Assembly: GCA_000434735.1 (NCBI GenBank)
Contig: FR881281.1
Coordinates: 1-64,000, forward strand
DNA from: Bacteroides sp. CAG:530
GTDB lineage: Bacteria; Bacteroidota; Bacteroidia; Bacteroidales; Bacteroidaceae
DNA: 64,000 nt
Direction of reading: 5' to 3'
This document shows, one piece after another, positions 28,961 to 38,076 of the stretch. Made by a program: the position numbers and the translations under genes. The notes beneath the pieces are model-generated. The model did not search any database and was not told where the DNA came from. It saw only the letters and a program-made list of their open reading frames with translations. The number at the start of each line of letters is the position of its first letter. Within the stretch, counting starts at the first letter, position 1.

Positions 28961-30838
28961 ATGAAAACACTTGTAAGAATCACCTTTTTAGTGCTATGCA
29001 CGCTTTTGCCTTTAGCTTGTTCTAATAATGCCTACAAACAAGTAGACGTATTAATTATAGGAGGAGGAGCCAGCGGTACCACAGCCGGCATTCAGTCTGC
29101 ACGCATGGGAGTAGAAACCCTGATAATAGAAGAGTCGCCTTGGTTGGGAGGCATGCTTACCGCCGCTGGGGTAAGTGCCGTCGATGGCAACTATAATCTG
29201 CGGGCCGGCTTATGGGGCGAGTTTCTGAATAAAGTGTCGCAGTATTACGGTGGACTCGACTCACTTAGGACAGGATGGGTAAGCAGTGTATTATTCGAGC
29301 CGTCGGTAGGAAATAAGATTTTCCATGAGTTAGCGGAAGTAGAAAAAGAGTTTCTCGAAGTGTGTGGAGAAACAACATGCCAAGCGGTTAAGCAGACTTC
29401 CGAAGGATGGGAGGTAATAGCCCAAAAGAAGAACGGTACAAAGATGCGCGTCAAGGCAAAGGTTCTTATAGACGCCACTGAGCTTGGAGACATCGCCAAG
29501 CAATTCGTAAAATACGATATCGGTATGGAAAGTAAGTACGATACGCACGAAGACATTGCGCCCGACAGCGCCAACAACATAGTGCAAGACTTGACTTACG
29601 TGGCTATACTGAAAGACTATGGAAAAGATGTCACCATTCCCCGCCCCGAGGGATACGACCCGAAAGAATTTGCATGCGCATGTTCTAATCCGATATGCGT
29701 TACTCCTAAAGAGCCCAACAGAGTATGGTCGAAAGATATGATGATTACTTACGGCAAACTGCCCAACAATAAGTATATGATAAACTGGCCCATTGAAGGG
29801 AACGACTATTATATCAACTTGATAGAGATGACTCCCGAAGAGCGCACCAATGCGTTGCAATACGCCAAGGACTTCACAATGCGGTTTATATATTTCATAC
29901 AACATGAATTGGGCTATAATCATTTGGCTCTGGCCGACGATGAATTTCCTACAGCCGACAAGCTGCCGTTTATTCCATATCACCGTGAATCGAGGAGAAT
30001 ACACGGAAAAGTAAGATTCACGTTGAATCATATAACAAACCTGTATAATCAGCCTCAACCGCTTTACCGCACCAGCATAGCGGTTGGCGATTATCCGGTA
30101 GACCATCACCATACACGCTATCACGGATACGATGAATTGCCTAATCTGTATTTCCATCCGATACCGTCCTTCTCCTTGCCGCTTGGAGTCATGATTCCCG
30201 ACAGTTGCAAGAACTTGATAGTAGCCGAGAAGTCTATATCCGTATCGAATATCGTAAACGGATGCACTCGTCTACAACCTGTGGTTCTGCAATTGGGACA
30301 AGCGGCAGGAATATTAGGAGCTATCGCAGTAAAAAAGGATATCGCTGTAGAAAATGTCTCGGTAAGAGATGTACAAGACGAGGTTTTAGCCGCCAACGGC
30401 TACTTGCTTCCGTATCTTGATGTTCCGGCAACCGACAGCCGATTTAAATCTTATCAGCGCATCGGCTCTACCGGAATATTGAAAGGCGTAGGAAAAAACG
30501 TAGAATGGACAAATCAAACATGGCTACGCGCTGATACTGTATTACTGAAAAAGGAGCTCTGCGGAATAGTAGACATATATCCGTACGCCAATAAACTGAT
30601 GGATTTCACTTCTCCCGACAAGGTGACTGTAAAAGAGGCAGTAATGCTTGTAGCTTCAATTGCAAAACAAGAAAATATTGCCCTAAAAGACAGCGAACAA
30701 AAACTATGGAATGACTGCGGACTAACAGATTGGAACGAAAGTAGAGATATAACTCGTGGCGAAATGGCTATACTTATAGATAAGGTGCTCGACCCATTCC
30801 ATAAGAAACCGGTAGATATAACAGGACAACTGAATTAA
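28961..30838 (+). CDS. FAD-dependent oxidoreductase, lipoprotein (FAD_oxidored family)
   Basis: This protein of 625 residues has a lipoprotein signal (LLPLACS, Cys20) followed by an FAD-binding Rossmann motif (VLIIGGGASGTTAG, about 31-44). A second flavin-site segment, LIDATELGD, and the ISVSNIVNGCTRLQP region fit the FAD_oxidored (PF12831) family seen in Bacteroides, often mis-labelled xanthan lyase. The substrate is unknown. I start at MKTLVRIT because it begins the signal peptide; the frame upstream to 28934 adds nine polar residues. It is monocistronic, ending at a strong bidirectional terminator. Confidence 0.88.
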   Translation: MKTLVRITFLVLCTLLPLACSNNAYKQVDVLIIGGGASGTTAGIQSARMGVETLIIEESPWLGGMLTAAGVSAVDGNYNLRAGLWGEFLNKVSQYYGGLDSLRTGWVSSVLFEPSVGNKIFHELAEVEKEFLEVCGETTCQAVKQTSEGWEVIAQKKNGTKMRVKAKVLIDATELGDIAKQFVKYDIGMESKYDTHEDIAPDSANNIVQDLTYVAILKDYGKDVTIPRPEGYDPKEFACACSNPICVTPKEPNRVWSKDMMITYGKLPNNKYMINWPIEGNDYYINLIEMTPEERTNALQYAKDFTMRFIYFIQHELGYNHLALADDEFPTADKLPFIPYHRESRRIHGKVRFTLNHITNLYNQPQPLYRTSIAVGDYPVDHHHTRYHGYDELPNLYFHPIPSFSLPLGVMIPDSCKNLIVAEKSISVSNIVNGCTRLQPVVLQLGQAAGILGAIAVKKDIAVENVSVRDVQDEVLAANGYLLPYLDVPATDSRFKSYQRIGSTGILKGVGKNVEWTNQTWLRADTVLLKKELCGIVDIYPYANKLMDFTSPDKVTVKEAVMLVASIAKQENIALKDSEQKLWNDCGLTDWNESRDITRGEMAILIDKVLDPFHKKPVDITGQLN

Positions 30839-30853
30839 TTCCCCAATAAAAAA

Positions 30854-30903
30854 TTATCTCACTACTACCGTAGTGAAAATGTGTGACGGTAGTAGTGAGA
30901 TAA
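30854..30903. terminator. Bidirectional terminator between convergent genes
   Basis: An 18-bp perfect inverted repeat (30854-30871 with 30886-30903) encloses a 14-nt loop, flanked by AAAAAA on the left and TTTAAT on the right. It lies between the FAD protein and the c-di-AMP synthase. Confidence 0.9.
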
Positions 30904-30930
30904 CTTTAATAAGAAAAGCAATAGATTATT

Positions 30931-31746
30931 TTATTTTTCTGTCTTCTCAGCCTTCTGCTCTGAAGACTTCTTCGACTTGTCATTAGTAAGCATACGCTCA
31001 AGTTCCTCCGGAGTAAGGCGCAAATGGAACTCGCCCTGATAAGCTACCGATATGCCACCGGTTTCTTCGGAAACAATGATAGCCAACGCATCTGTTTCCT
31101 GAGAGATACCAAGCGCGGCGCGATGACGCAAACCCAACTCTTTAGGTATATTCAGATTATGCGAAACAGGAAGAATACATCCGGCAGCCTTAATACGCTT
31201 ATTGCTGATTATCATAGCACCATCGTGCAACGGACTGTTCTTAAAGAAAATATTTTCTATCAGACGCTGGTTGATATTGGCATCTATAATATCTCCGGTA
31301 CGAGCCACGTCGTCGAGCGGGAAATCACGTTCCACCACTATCAGTGCTCCTACCTTTCCCTTACTCATGTTCATGCAAGCCATCACAATAGGCATGATAT
31401 CCTCTTTATTGTCGGTTTCTTTCTTTCCGCCAGAGAAAAAGCGGAATATACTGCTGCTGCGATGACGCGAGCCAAGCGAAAGAAGGAAATGACGAATCTC
31501 GTCTTGAAACAGCACGATAAGAGCTATAACTCCTACACTTACCAACTTATCGAATATAGAACCGAGCAAACGCATCTGCAAGACCTGCGACACGATAAGC
31601 CAAATAACAATAAACACCAATATACCAATAAACACATTGATAGAGCCCGAAGACTTCATCAGCTTATAGGTTTTATAAAGCAGATAGGCAACCAGCAGGA
31701 TGTCTATAATATCTTTTATCGTCAATATGGAAATATCAAAAGGCAT
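30931..31746 (-). CDS. cdaA: Diadenylate cyclase (CdaA/DacA-type)
   Basis: This 271-residue enzyme makes cyclic di-AMP from two ATP. Three N-terminal membrane helices (about 10-27, 33-56, 66-83) precede the DAC domain with the catalytic motifs DGA (SPLHDGAMI) and RHR (GLRHRAALG). A lysine/glutamate-rich tail ends the protein. It is 19 bp after folP, an arrangement found in Bacteroidetes, whereas Firmicutes pair cdaA with cdaR and glmM. Confidence 0.95.
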   Translation of the reverse strand: MPFDISILTIKDIIDILLVAYLLYKTYKLMKSSGSINVFIGILVFIVIWLIVSQVLQMRLLGSIFDKLVSVGVIALIVLFQDEIRHFLLSLGSRHRSSSIFRFFSGGKKETDNKEDIMPIVMACMNMSKGKVGALIVVERDFPLDDVARTGDIIDANINQRLIENIFFKNSPLHDGAMIISNKRIKAAGCILPVSHNLNIPKELGLRHRAALGISQETDALAIIVSEETGGISVAYQGEFHLRLTPEELERMLTNDKSKKSSEQKAEKTEK

Positions 31747-31765
31747 ATCGTTTTATCTTGTTGAA

Positions 31766-32626
31766 TTATAATTCTTTCTGCAATCCTCGCATTGCGGCGA
31801 ATATCTGTACGGCTTCTGCTGCAGCACGCACATCGTGCACACGCAGTATGTCGGCTCCTTTCATCAGCGAAATAGTGTTTATCACCGTAGTTCCGTTAAG
31901 TGCGTCTTCAGGACCGCCGCCAAGCAGTTTGTAAATCATCGACTTACGCGAAACGCCTACTAACACGGGCAACTCAAACATAGAGAATTCTTCCATGTGG
32001 TTAAGCAGTTCGTAGTTGTGCTCTAAGGTCTTTCCAAATCCGAAGCCAGGGTCGAGGATTATATCTTTCACGCCCAAGTCGCGCAAGCGGCGTACTTTAT
32101 CAGAAAAGTAACACAGCACTTCTTTCATCAAATTATCATAATGAGGATTCAGCTGCATGTTCTGCGGAGTTCCCTGCATATGCATTATAATATAAGGTAC
32201 GCCCAACTGCGCTACCGTAGCGAACATATCCTTATCCATCTCGCCTGCCGCTATATCATTTATGATGGCCACTCCGTATTCTTCCACACACATACGGGCT
32301 ACATCGGCACGGAAAGTATCTACCGATACCACAGCGTCCGGACATTCGGCAAAGACGATGCGTAAACCATTACGAAGACGGTCCATCTCTTCCACTGGAC
32401 TTATATTCTCAGCGTTTGGGCGCGATGAATAAGCTCCTATATCGATTATGCTTCCGCCCTCGTCTATTATCTGACGGGTGCGAGCCGCTATTTCCGCTTC
32501 GGTCTGTTTGCGGCTTCCGGCATAAAAAGAGTCGGGGGTAACATTCAATATACCCATCACCTGCGGGTAGGACAAATCCATCAACCGCCCATTTACATTG
32601 ATATATTTCGATATAGAATCTTTCAT
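31766..32626 (-). CDS. folP: Dihydropteroate synthase
   Basis: This 286-residue folate enzyme joins p-aminobenzoate to hydroxymethyl-dihydropterin pyrophosphate and is the sulfonamide target. Signatures: MGILNVTPDSFY (about 25-36), the IIDIGAYSSRPN loop, DPGFGFGKT and VGVSRKSMI. It is first in a two-gene operon with the diadenylate cyclase. Confidence 0.97.
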   Translation of the reverse strand: MKDSISKYINVNGRLMDLSYPQVMGILNVTPDSFYAGSRKQTEAEIAARTRQIIDEGGSIIDIGAYSSRPNAENISPVEEMDRLRNGLRIVFAECPDAVVSVDTFRADVARMCVEEYGVAIINDIAAGEMDKDMFATVAQLGVPYIIMHMQGTPQNMQLNPHYDNLMKEVLCYFSDKVRRLRDLGVKDIILDPGFGFGKTLEHNYELLNHMEEFSMFELPVLVGVSRKSMIYKLLGGGPEDALNGTTVINTISLMKGADILRVHDVRAAAEAVQIFAAMRGLQKEL

Positions 32627-32654
32627 TATCTGCGTAGTTCTTGGTTTCTGCCGA

Positions 32655-32662
32655 CAAACTTA
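32655..32662 (-). promoter_or_regulatory. -7 box of folP-cdaA
   Basis: The minus strand reads TAAGTTTG (TAnnTTTG), 29 bp before folP and divergent from the murF promoter. Confidence 0.55.
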
Positions 32663-32709
32663 CTAAATAATTTCGAGTTATATTTCTGAAAGAAACCGAA
32701 GATTTTATC

Positions 32710-32717
32710 TAAGTTTG
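32710..32717 (+). promoter_or_regulatory. -7 box of murF
   Basis: TAAGTTTG (TAnnTTTG) lies 28 bp before the murF start, back to back with the folP promoter 47 bp away. Confidence 0.55.
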
Positions 32718-32745
32718 CAACTCAATATTATAAAAAGCGTAAGCT

Positions 32746-34029
32746 ATGAATATAGAAAATTTGTACAAACATTTTCTGGAGTGCACAGAAGTTACTACCG
32801 ATACCCGAAAATGTGTAGCCGGCTCCATGTTTTTCGCTCTAAAAGGAGAGACTTTCAACGGAAACAAGTTTGCCGCCAAAGCAATAGAAGAGGGCTGTAA
32901 ATATGCTGTCATAGACGAGCCCGAATATCAAACAGACAAAACCATTTTGGTAGACGACTGCCTGAAAGCGTTACAGCAATTGGCTAATTATCATCGCCAA
33001 ACACTGAAGACTCCTATCATAGGAGTAACAGGAACCAACGGCAAGACTACCACCAAGGAGCTGATGGCTGCCGTGTTAACACGTAAATATAACTTGCTGT
33101 ACACTCAGGGAAATCTTAATAACCACATCGGGGTTCCTCTTACACTGCTGCGCCTTACCAAAGAGCATCAATTGGCGGTTGTAGAAATGGGCGCCAGTCA
33201 TCCGGGCGACATCAAGGAACTTGTAGACATAGCCGAGCCAGATTTCGGAATTATCACCAATGTAGGCAGAGCGCATCTGCAAGGATTCGGCTCATTCGAA
33301 GGGGTTATTCGCACCAAAGGTGAATTGTACGATTATCTGCGCTCTAAAGGTAACGCTACTATATTTATACAAAACGAGAATACCTATTTAAATAATATAG
33401 CCGGAAACTTGAACTGCGTACGCTACGGACAAACACCCGGATTATTCGTAAGCGGAGAGATGGTAGACTGTTCTCCGTTCCTTAAGTTCCGCTGGACGGC
33501 AGAAGGCACATCACACGATGTACAGACAAGCCTCATCGGGGCATATAACTTGGATAATGTTCTTGCAGCGGTAGCCATCGGAAGATATTTCAAGGTAGAA
33601 GATAATGATATATGCGATGCCATAGCTTCGTACGTACCTACCAACAACCGTTCTATGCTGAAAAAGACCGACGACAACACGTTGATTGTAGATGCCTATA
33701 ACGCTAACCCTACAAGCATGATGGAAGCTCTGAAAAACTTCCAGCATATTGACGCGCCTCACAAGATGGCAATTCTCGGTGACATGAAAGAGCTGGGAGA
33801 GGCAAGCAAAGAAGAGCATCAGAAAATAGCTGATTATCTGAACAACTGCGGACTGGAACGCATCATCTTGGTAGGAAGCGAATTTAAATCGACAAATCAT
33901 CCGGGCACGGTACTCGACAACGTGGAACAGGTAAAAGCAGAGTTACAGAATCATAAGCCGCAAGGATTCTACATATTGGTGAAGGGGTCTAACAGCACTA
34001 AGCTGTATCAGTTGCCCGACTACTTATAA
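32746..34029 (+). CDS. murF: UDP-MurNAc-tripeptide--D-Ala-D-Ala ligase
   Basis: This 427-residue cytoplasmic Mur ligase adds D-Ala-D-Ala to the peptidoglycan precursor. The N-terminal substrate domain starts with DTRKCVAGSMFFAL, the ATP loop is GVTGTNGKTTTKE (about 92-104), and the C-terminal domain has DAYNANPTSM and LGDMKELGE. It is monocistronic here, outside the main mur-fts cluster. Confidence 0.97.
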   Translation: MNIENLYKHFLECTEVTTDTRKCVAGSMFFALKGETFNGNKFAAKAIEEGCKYAVIDEPEYQTDKTILVDDCLKALQQLANYHRQTLKTPIIGVTGTNGKTTTKELMAAVLTRKYNLLYTQGNLNNHIGVPLTLLRLTKEHQLAVVEMGASHPGDIKELVDIAEPDFGIITNVGRAHLQGFGSFEGVIRTKGELYDYLRSKGNATIFIQNENTYLNNIAGNLNCVRYGQTPGLFVSGEMVDCSPFLKFRWTAEGTSHDVQTSLIGAYNLDNVLAAVAIGRYFKVEDNDICDAIASYVPTNNRSMLKKTDDNTLIVDAYNANPTSMMEALKNFQHIDAPHKMAILGDMKELGEASKEEHQKIADYLNNCGLERIILVGSEFKSTNHPGTVLDNVEQVKAELQNHKPQGFYILVKGSNSTKLYQLPDYL

Positions 34030-34055
34030 TGCTTATCATAGTATACTAAATACAG

Positions 34056-34097
34056 AAAAGCCATCAGAGTTATAAACTTACCCTGATGGCTTTTCTT
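34056..34097. terminator. Terminator after murF
   Basis: AAAAGCCATCAG pairs with CTGATGGCTTTT around a 15-nt loop, with further T residues. Symmetry suggests it also serves the convergent gene ending at 34111. Confidence 0.9.
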
Positions 34098-34110
34098 GTA
34101 ATCACGTTAT

Positions 34111-36054
34111 TTATTTCAAATCCATAGTCCAGCGAGTCTTAGGATTACTTGAAAGCACTTTCATACTGAGTTTTCCGTTTTTACATGTAAGGACAGCTAC
34201 TGTTCCGTTCTTAACCGACGGACCACCACCAACCAATACGGGGTATTTGCAACCATCAGCTCCCTGCGGATAGAATTTGGCAGTATGTGTATGAGCCGCA
34301 ACTGCAATATTAAATGGAGCACTCTTCAATACTGGTCCCCATATTTCGGAGCATGGCTTATATCGTTCAGGATCGCCAAAAATAGGAATGTGACTTATAA
34401 GTACACGGTTCTTTGCTGACTTAAACTCCTTACTTTTCAGCTCTTTTTTCAAAAATTCCAATTGATCAAGTCGCAATTGAGTGAAATCATTCAGACCGGC
34501 GTAAACAGGTATCGAGTCAGGTTTATCTTCACCGCAATCAAGTAATACAAAGCGTGTATTGCCACGTGTAAAACTGCTGTAGGTCTTATTATTATAATAG
34601 CCTATCAAACTATGCATTCCCGCCGAATAATGATTGCGTATTTCATGATTGCCACGCAAAAAGATTATAGGCTTCTCAGCACCGTTAATTGAATCGGCAA
34701 GACTATGTATTAAACGAATGGCATGAATACGATTGTTGGGCTCTGCCAAGCAATCGCCATTGAATATCACAAAATCGTAATCCACATCCTTCACTAAGCT
34801 ACGCAGATGATTATAACATGCGGCATTATCGTGCAAGTCATTAAATATCACGCACGTAAAGTCTTCCATTTTATCGGAAGTGGTGCGGAAAGAATAAAAC
34901 TTAGTACGCAACGTATCCGAACCGAAATGAGCGTCATAACCGCCTTTCTTTAATAGTTCAATACAGCATACACGATAATAATAACGAGTAGCCGGCTTTA
35001 AGTTGTCTAACTTGATGTTGTTTTCTATATCAAAACAGACCTCCTGTCCATCAAGCAATGTACGGGCACGCTGCGTATGCAGAGAATCGGTTCCATATTC
35101 TACCCAACAATGGCATACGCTGTTTGTTTGAAACATTACATTCATAGATGTAGGAGTAGCCAACTGTAAATAAGGTTCAGTAGTAAGCAACTTATTAACA
35201 GGAGTTGGCAGCAGTATTTCGGTAAACACCGGACGATGGTCAGACGAAACTGCATCGGCCACAACCGATGCACTTCTGACTACAGCCGCTTCATTGACAT
35301 AAGGGCGATAAGAAGCCCAGTTCTTATCTGCATTTCCAGGACGTACCACATCTCCGTTGCGCTTATACACCGCTATGTAATCGAGACAAGAGTCGGGCTT
35401 ATCGGCAGGGAATGTAGCAACCGATGTCTTAGTACAAATCTGAAACTTCTTTGAAAGTGCCTTTATAAAAGCCGACTGAGGTATATCGTTCCAATCGCCT
35501 GCTATAATAAAAGGCTTGGAATAAGCAGAAGCCACTTTTTCTATTATCGGCAATGAAGCCGCACGGTCTTCATCGGTCAAAGAAAGATGAGTACAAGCGA
35601 ATACATAATCTTTAAACTCAGTAACCAGTAAAGTGCGAGCCTCTTCCCTACCGGGCAAAGCATATCTTTTAACATCCAACGGACGCTGACGCGAAAGAAT
35701 GCCAACTCCATACTTACCTCCCTGAAAATCAATAGCCGCTCCATAAGTAGCATAATAGCGCATTTCATCGGCTATTTCGCCCAATCCATATCTACCGACG
35801 GTACGGGTTGTAGCACTGTCAACCTCTTGCAAAGCAATGACATCGGGTCTTAAACGTTCTAAACTTTGGGAAATGCGCCTAAAATCAAGTTTCCCATCCA
35901 TTCCTTCACCATGACGGATGTTATAACTTGCCACACGAAGTCTTTTTGGGAACCCATATTGCGCAAAAACAGATTCGGTTTTCCCCAATAACACACAAAA
36001 GAGCAATGCCGATAATAGGATACGACAACTTGCTCCACAAAAATTTAGTTTCAT
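34111..36054 (-). CDS. Secreted fusion: endonuclease/exonuclease/phosphatase domain plus metallophosphoesterase domain
   Basis: This 647-residue exported protein has a signal peptide (ending SVFAQ, about 32) followed by an EEP domain (about 40-285): VASYNIRHGEG, IALQEVD, IIAGDWND and SDHRP. A fibronectin/phosphatase-type beta domain follows (about 300-390; PATRYYYRV), then a calcineurin-like metallophosphoesterase (about 405-620) with NDLHDN, NGDCL, RGNHE and AHTHT. Both metal sites look intact. EEP proteins cleave phosphodiesters in nucleic acid, inositol phosphates or sphingomyelin; the substrate here is unknown. The start at 36054 begins the signal peptide. Confidence 0.86.
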   Translation of the reverse strand: MKLNFCGASCRILLSALLFCVLLGKTESVFAQYGFPKRLRVASYNIRHGEGMDGKLDFRRISQSLERLRPDVIALQEVDSATTRTVGRYGLGEIADEMRYYATYGAAIDFQGGKYGVGILSRQRPLDVKRYALPGREEARTLLVTEFKDYVFACTHLSLTDEDRAASLPIIEKVASAYSKPFIIAGDWNDIPQSAFIKALSKKFQICTKTSVATFPADKPDSCLDYIAVYKRNGDVVRPGNADKNWASYRPYVNEAAVVRSASVVADAVSSDHRPVFTEILLPTPVNKLLTTEPYLQLATPTSMNVMFQTNSVCHCWVEYGTDSLHTQRARTLLDGQEVCFDIENNIKLDNLKPATRYYYRVCCIELLKKGGYDAHFGSDTLRTKFYSFRTTSDKMEDFTCVIFNDLHDNAACYNHLRSLVKDVDYDFVIFNGDCLAEPNNRIHAIRLIHSLADSINGAEKPIIFLRGNHEIRNHYSAGMHSLIGYYNNKTYSSFTRGNTRFVLLDCGEDKPDSIPVYAGLNDFTQLRLDQLEFLKKELKSKEFKSAKNRVLISHIPIFGDPERYKPCSEIWGPVLKSAPFNIAVAAHTHTAKFYPQGADGCKYPVLVGGGPSVKNGTVAVLTCKNGKLSMKVLSSNPKTRWTMDLK

Positions 36055-36187
36055 ATATTTATATTTTGTTCTAAGGTCTAACAAAAATCAAAAAAATATA
36101 GTCCTGTACCAAACAGGAACTATTTAAATTAGGTTAACGTGAGCTTTAAAATAAAGCCGAATAAAATTGGAATTTTGATTTTTTGCA

Positions 36188-36293
36188 ACAAAGTTGTCTT
36201 ACTTCGACCGAAGTAAGCACGTTGACCGTTCGATGTGAACGTTTACTTCGGTCGAAGTAAGCGTTCACATCGGTCGAAGTAAGACGACTTTGT
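36188..36293. repeat. Palindrome array C, four cores at a 22-bp period
   Basis: Cores TTCGACCGAA (36203), ACCGTTCGAT (36225), TTCGGTCGAA (36247) and ATCGGTCGAA (36269) lie exactly 22 bp apart. Inverted arms 36188-36211 and 36270-36293 pair at 23 of 24 positions. The array fills the gap after metF (minus strand) and before the start of the nuclease/phosphoesterase gene. No T-run follows on either strand, so a simple terminator is unlikely. Confidence 0.88.
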
Positions 36294-36309
36294 TTAAATG
36301 TTCATAAGA

Positions 36310-37263
36310 TTAGAATACCTCTTTAGCTACACGGCGCACACTGTCCGAAGCTAAGAATGTATAGAAGTGAAGGCCTTTAACACCATGAGCTATAAGGTCT
36401 TTACATTGCGCAATACACCACTCCACTCCAACTTCCTTGGCTTCTTCGTCGGTCTTACATTTATAGAGTTCAGAAGCAAATGGCTCTGGAATATCCGAAC
36501 GGAACACGCGCGGAAGTACAGTCAACTGATTTTTCAAGACAACAGGCTTAATGCCCGGAATAATAGGAACGTTAATGCCTTCGGCACGGCAACGGTCGAC
36601 GAACGCATAATACTTGCTATTGTCGAAAAACATCTGGGTAACCAAATAATCGGCTCCATTGCGTACTTTCTCTTTAGCATAATACAAATCTGTCTCCATG
36701 TTTGGAGCTTCTTCATGCTTTTCGGGATAACATGCCATACCGTAAGAGAACGGAGTTTCAATTCCCTCTAACTTAGAACCGTCGAGCGCAACACCATCGT
36801 TGAAACGATTCACCTGCGCCTGAAGGTCGCTTGCGTATTCGTTATAAAGTGAAAGCTTCTCTTTAGGAATATCCAATCCTTTAGAATCGCCACGAAGTAG
36901 CAATAAATTGTTTATTCCCAAAAAGTTCAAGTCAAGAAGAGCGTATTCAGTCTCTTCCTTAGTGAATCCCTTACATATAATATGAGGCACCGCCTGTATG
37001 CCATACTTATACTGGATAGCAGCGGCTACAGCCACAGTACCTGGACGCTTACGCACATTTTCCTTACGCAGAGTGCCGTCGGGCAATGTCTTATAGATAG
37101 TCTCACTATGATGAGAAGTGATGTTGATATACTTAGGGTCGAATTCTCTCAGTTTATCAACTACATTATATACTTTCTGTATGCTATTTCCTTTCAAGGG
37201 AGGTAATATCTCGAAAGAAAAAGTCGGGTTCTTTCCGCTTTCTATAAAATCCGCTACTTTCAT
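36310..37263 (-). CDS. metF: 5,10-methylenetetrahydrofolate reductase
   Basis: This 317-residue flavoenzyme makes 5-methyl-THF for methionine synthesis. Signatures: FSFEILPPLKG with the catalytic glutamate, the ITSHHSET segment, LLLRGDS, and QMFFDNSKYY. The start at 37263 (MKVADFIES) is preferred over the frame to 37299, which runs through the candidate promoter. It is separated from the Lrp gene by about 150 bp and has its own promoter. Confidence 0.95.
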   Translation of the reverse strand: MKVADFIESGKNPTFSFEILPPLKGNSIQKVYNVVDKLREFDPKYINITSHHSETIYKTLPDGTLRKENVRKRPGTVAVAAAIQYKYGIQAVPHIICKGFTKEETEYALLDLNFLGINNLLLLRGDSKGLDIPKEKLSLYNEYASDLQAQVNRFNDGVALDGSKLEGIETPFSYGMACYPEKHEEAPNMETDLYYAKEKVRNGADYLVTQMFFDNSKYYAFVDRCRAEGINVPIIPGIKPVVLKNQLTVLPRVFRSDIPEPFASELYKCKTDEEAKEVGVEWCIAQCKDLIAHGVKGLHFYTFLASDSVRRVAKEVF

Positions 37264-37285
37264 ATCTCGTTTTTGTTTATAGCGG

Positions 37286-37293
37286 CAAAGATA
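37286..37293 (-). promoter_or_regulatory. -7 box of metF
   Basis: The minus strand reads TATCTTTG (TAnnTTTG), 23 bp before the start codon. The leader is too short for a riboswitch. Confidence 0.55.
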
Positions 37294-37414
37294 ATCCATA
37301 GGATACTAAGTACAAATATAGCACCATAAATTTGGTAAATACATCTACAAAACGCCAAAATAGGCGGCTTAAACAGAATAATATTCTAAAAACATGCGTT
37401 TTATCAGAAACACG

Positions 37415-37888
37415 CTAAATATGAATTCCGTAATCATGCTTTACTTCGTGCATTACGAAGGTACTTTCTATAGAGCCTAAACTGTCTATTCTTCCAAGTA
37501 CGTTAAGAATGAATTCCTGATAATACTTCATATTCGGAGAATGAATTTTAAGAAGATAATCGAAACTGCCCGAAATGTTATAGCATTCGGTCACTTCGGG
37601 TATATCTTGCACCACTTTCGCAAAGTCGGCAGCTATATCGTGATTCATGCGGCGAAGCTTCACATTGCAAAACACTACAAATCCCTGATTAAGTTTGTCC
37701 GCGTCGAGCACGGCTATATACTTCTTTATATAACCATTGTTTTCCAAACGTTTCAAACGCTCGAATACGGGGGTTGAAGAAAGGCTGACGCGAGCAGCTA
37801 ACTCTTTTGTGGTAAGTCGGGCATTCTCCTGTAAAGTACGAAGTATCTGCAAATCGACCTTATCTAATTTTTCATTTAATGCAGCCAT
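37415..37888 (-). CDS. Lrp/AsnC-family transcriptional regulator
   Basis: This 157-residue regulator has an N-terminal winged helix-turn-helix (about 10-60; TTKELAARVSLSSTPVFERLKRLE) and a C-terminal RAM ligand-binding domain (about 75-150). It is transcribed divergently from the O-acetylhomoserine sulfhydrylase gene across 188 bp, so control of sulfur amino acid synthesis, probably with autoregulation, is a reasonable inference. Confidence 0.94.
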   Translation of the reverse strand: MAALNEKLDKVDLQILRTLQENARLTTKELAARVSLSSTPVFERLKRLENNGYIKKYIAVLDADKLNQGFVVFCNVKLRRMNHDIAADFAKVVQDIPEVTECYNISGSFDYLLKIHSPNMKYYQEFILNVLGRIDSLGSIESTFVMHEVKHDYGIHI

Positions 37889-37955
37889 AAGAATAATTTT
37901 CTGCCAAGCAGGGTTCTAAAAGGTTTATATTGATTATATTTTCTTCTACACATGG

Positions 37956-37963
37956 CAAAAATA
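37956..37963 (-). promoter_or_regulatory. -7 box of the Lrp/AsnC gene
   Basis: The minus strand reads TATTTTTG (TAnnTTTG), 67 bp before the regulator start. Confidence 0.45.
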
Positions 37964-37991
37964 GTGATTATATCTTTATTTCAAAAGAATA

Positions 37992-38022
37992 TTGGTCGAA
38001 ACATCTGCATACCATAACTTTG
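37992..38022 (+). promoter_or_regulatory. Promoter of the O-acetylhomoserine sulfhydrylase gene
   Basis: TTGG at 37992-37995 and TAACTTTG at 38015-38022 are 19 bp apart, the expected spacing. It lies 54 bp before the start codon, opposite the Lrp promoter. Confidence 0.65.
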
Positions 38023-38076
38023 CAACCGAAGATAAAACAAAACGATAACGAAATATAAATTTAAAACAATACAACT

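Noticed and set aside
29330..30157. 275-codon minus-strand frame
   Set aside because: Antisense to the FAD-dependent oxidoreductase; no recognisable features or promoter.
28934..30838. Xanthan lyase
   Set aside because: The protein has an FAD-binding Rossmann motif and no polysaccharide lyase features; that label is a known mis-annotation for this family.
36055..36187. SAM or cobalamin riboswitch near metF/metY
   Set aside because: Both genes have leaders of about 15-50 nt from their predicted promoters, too short, and no conserved riboswitch core is recognisable; the small hairpin near 36098-36123 is isolated.
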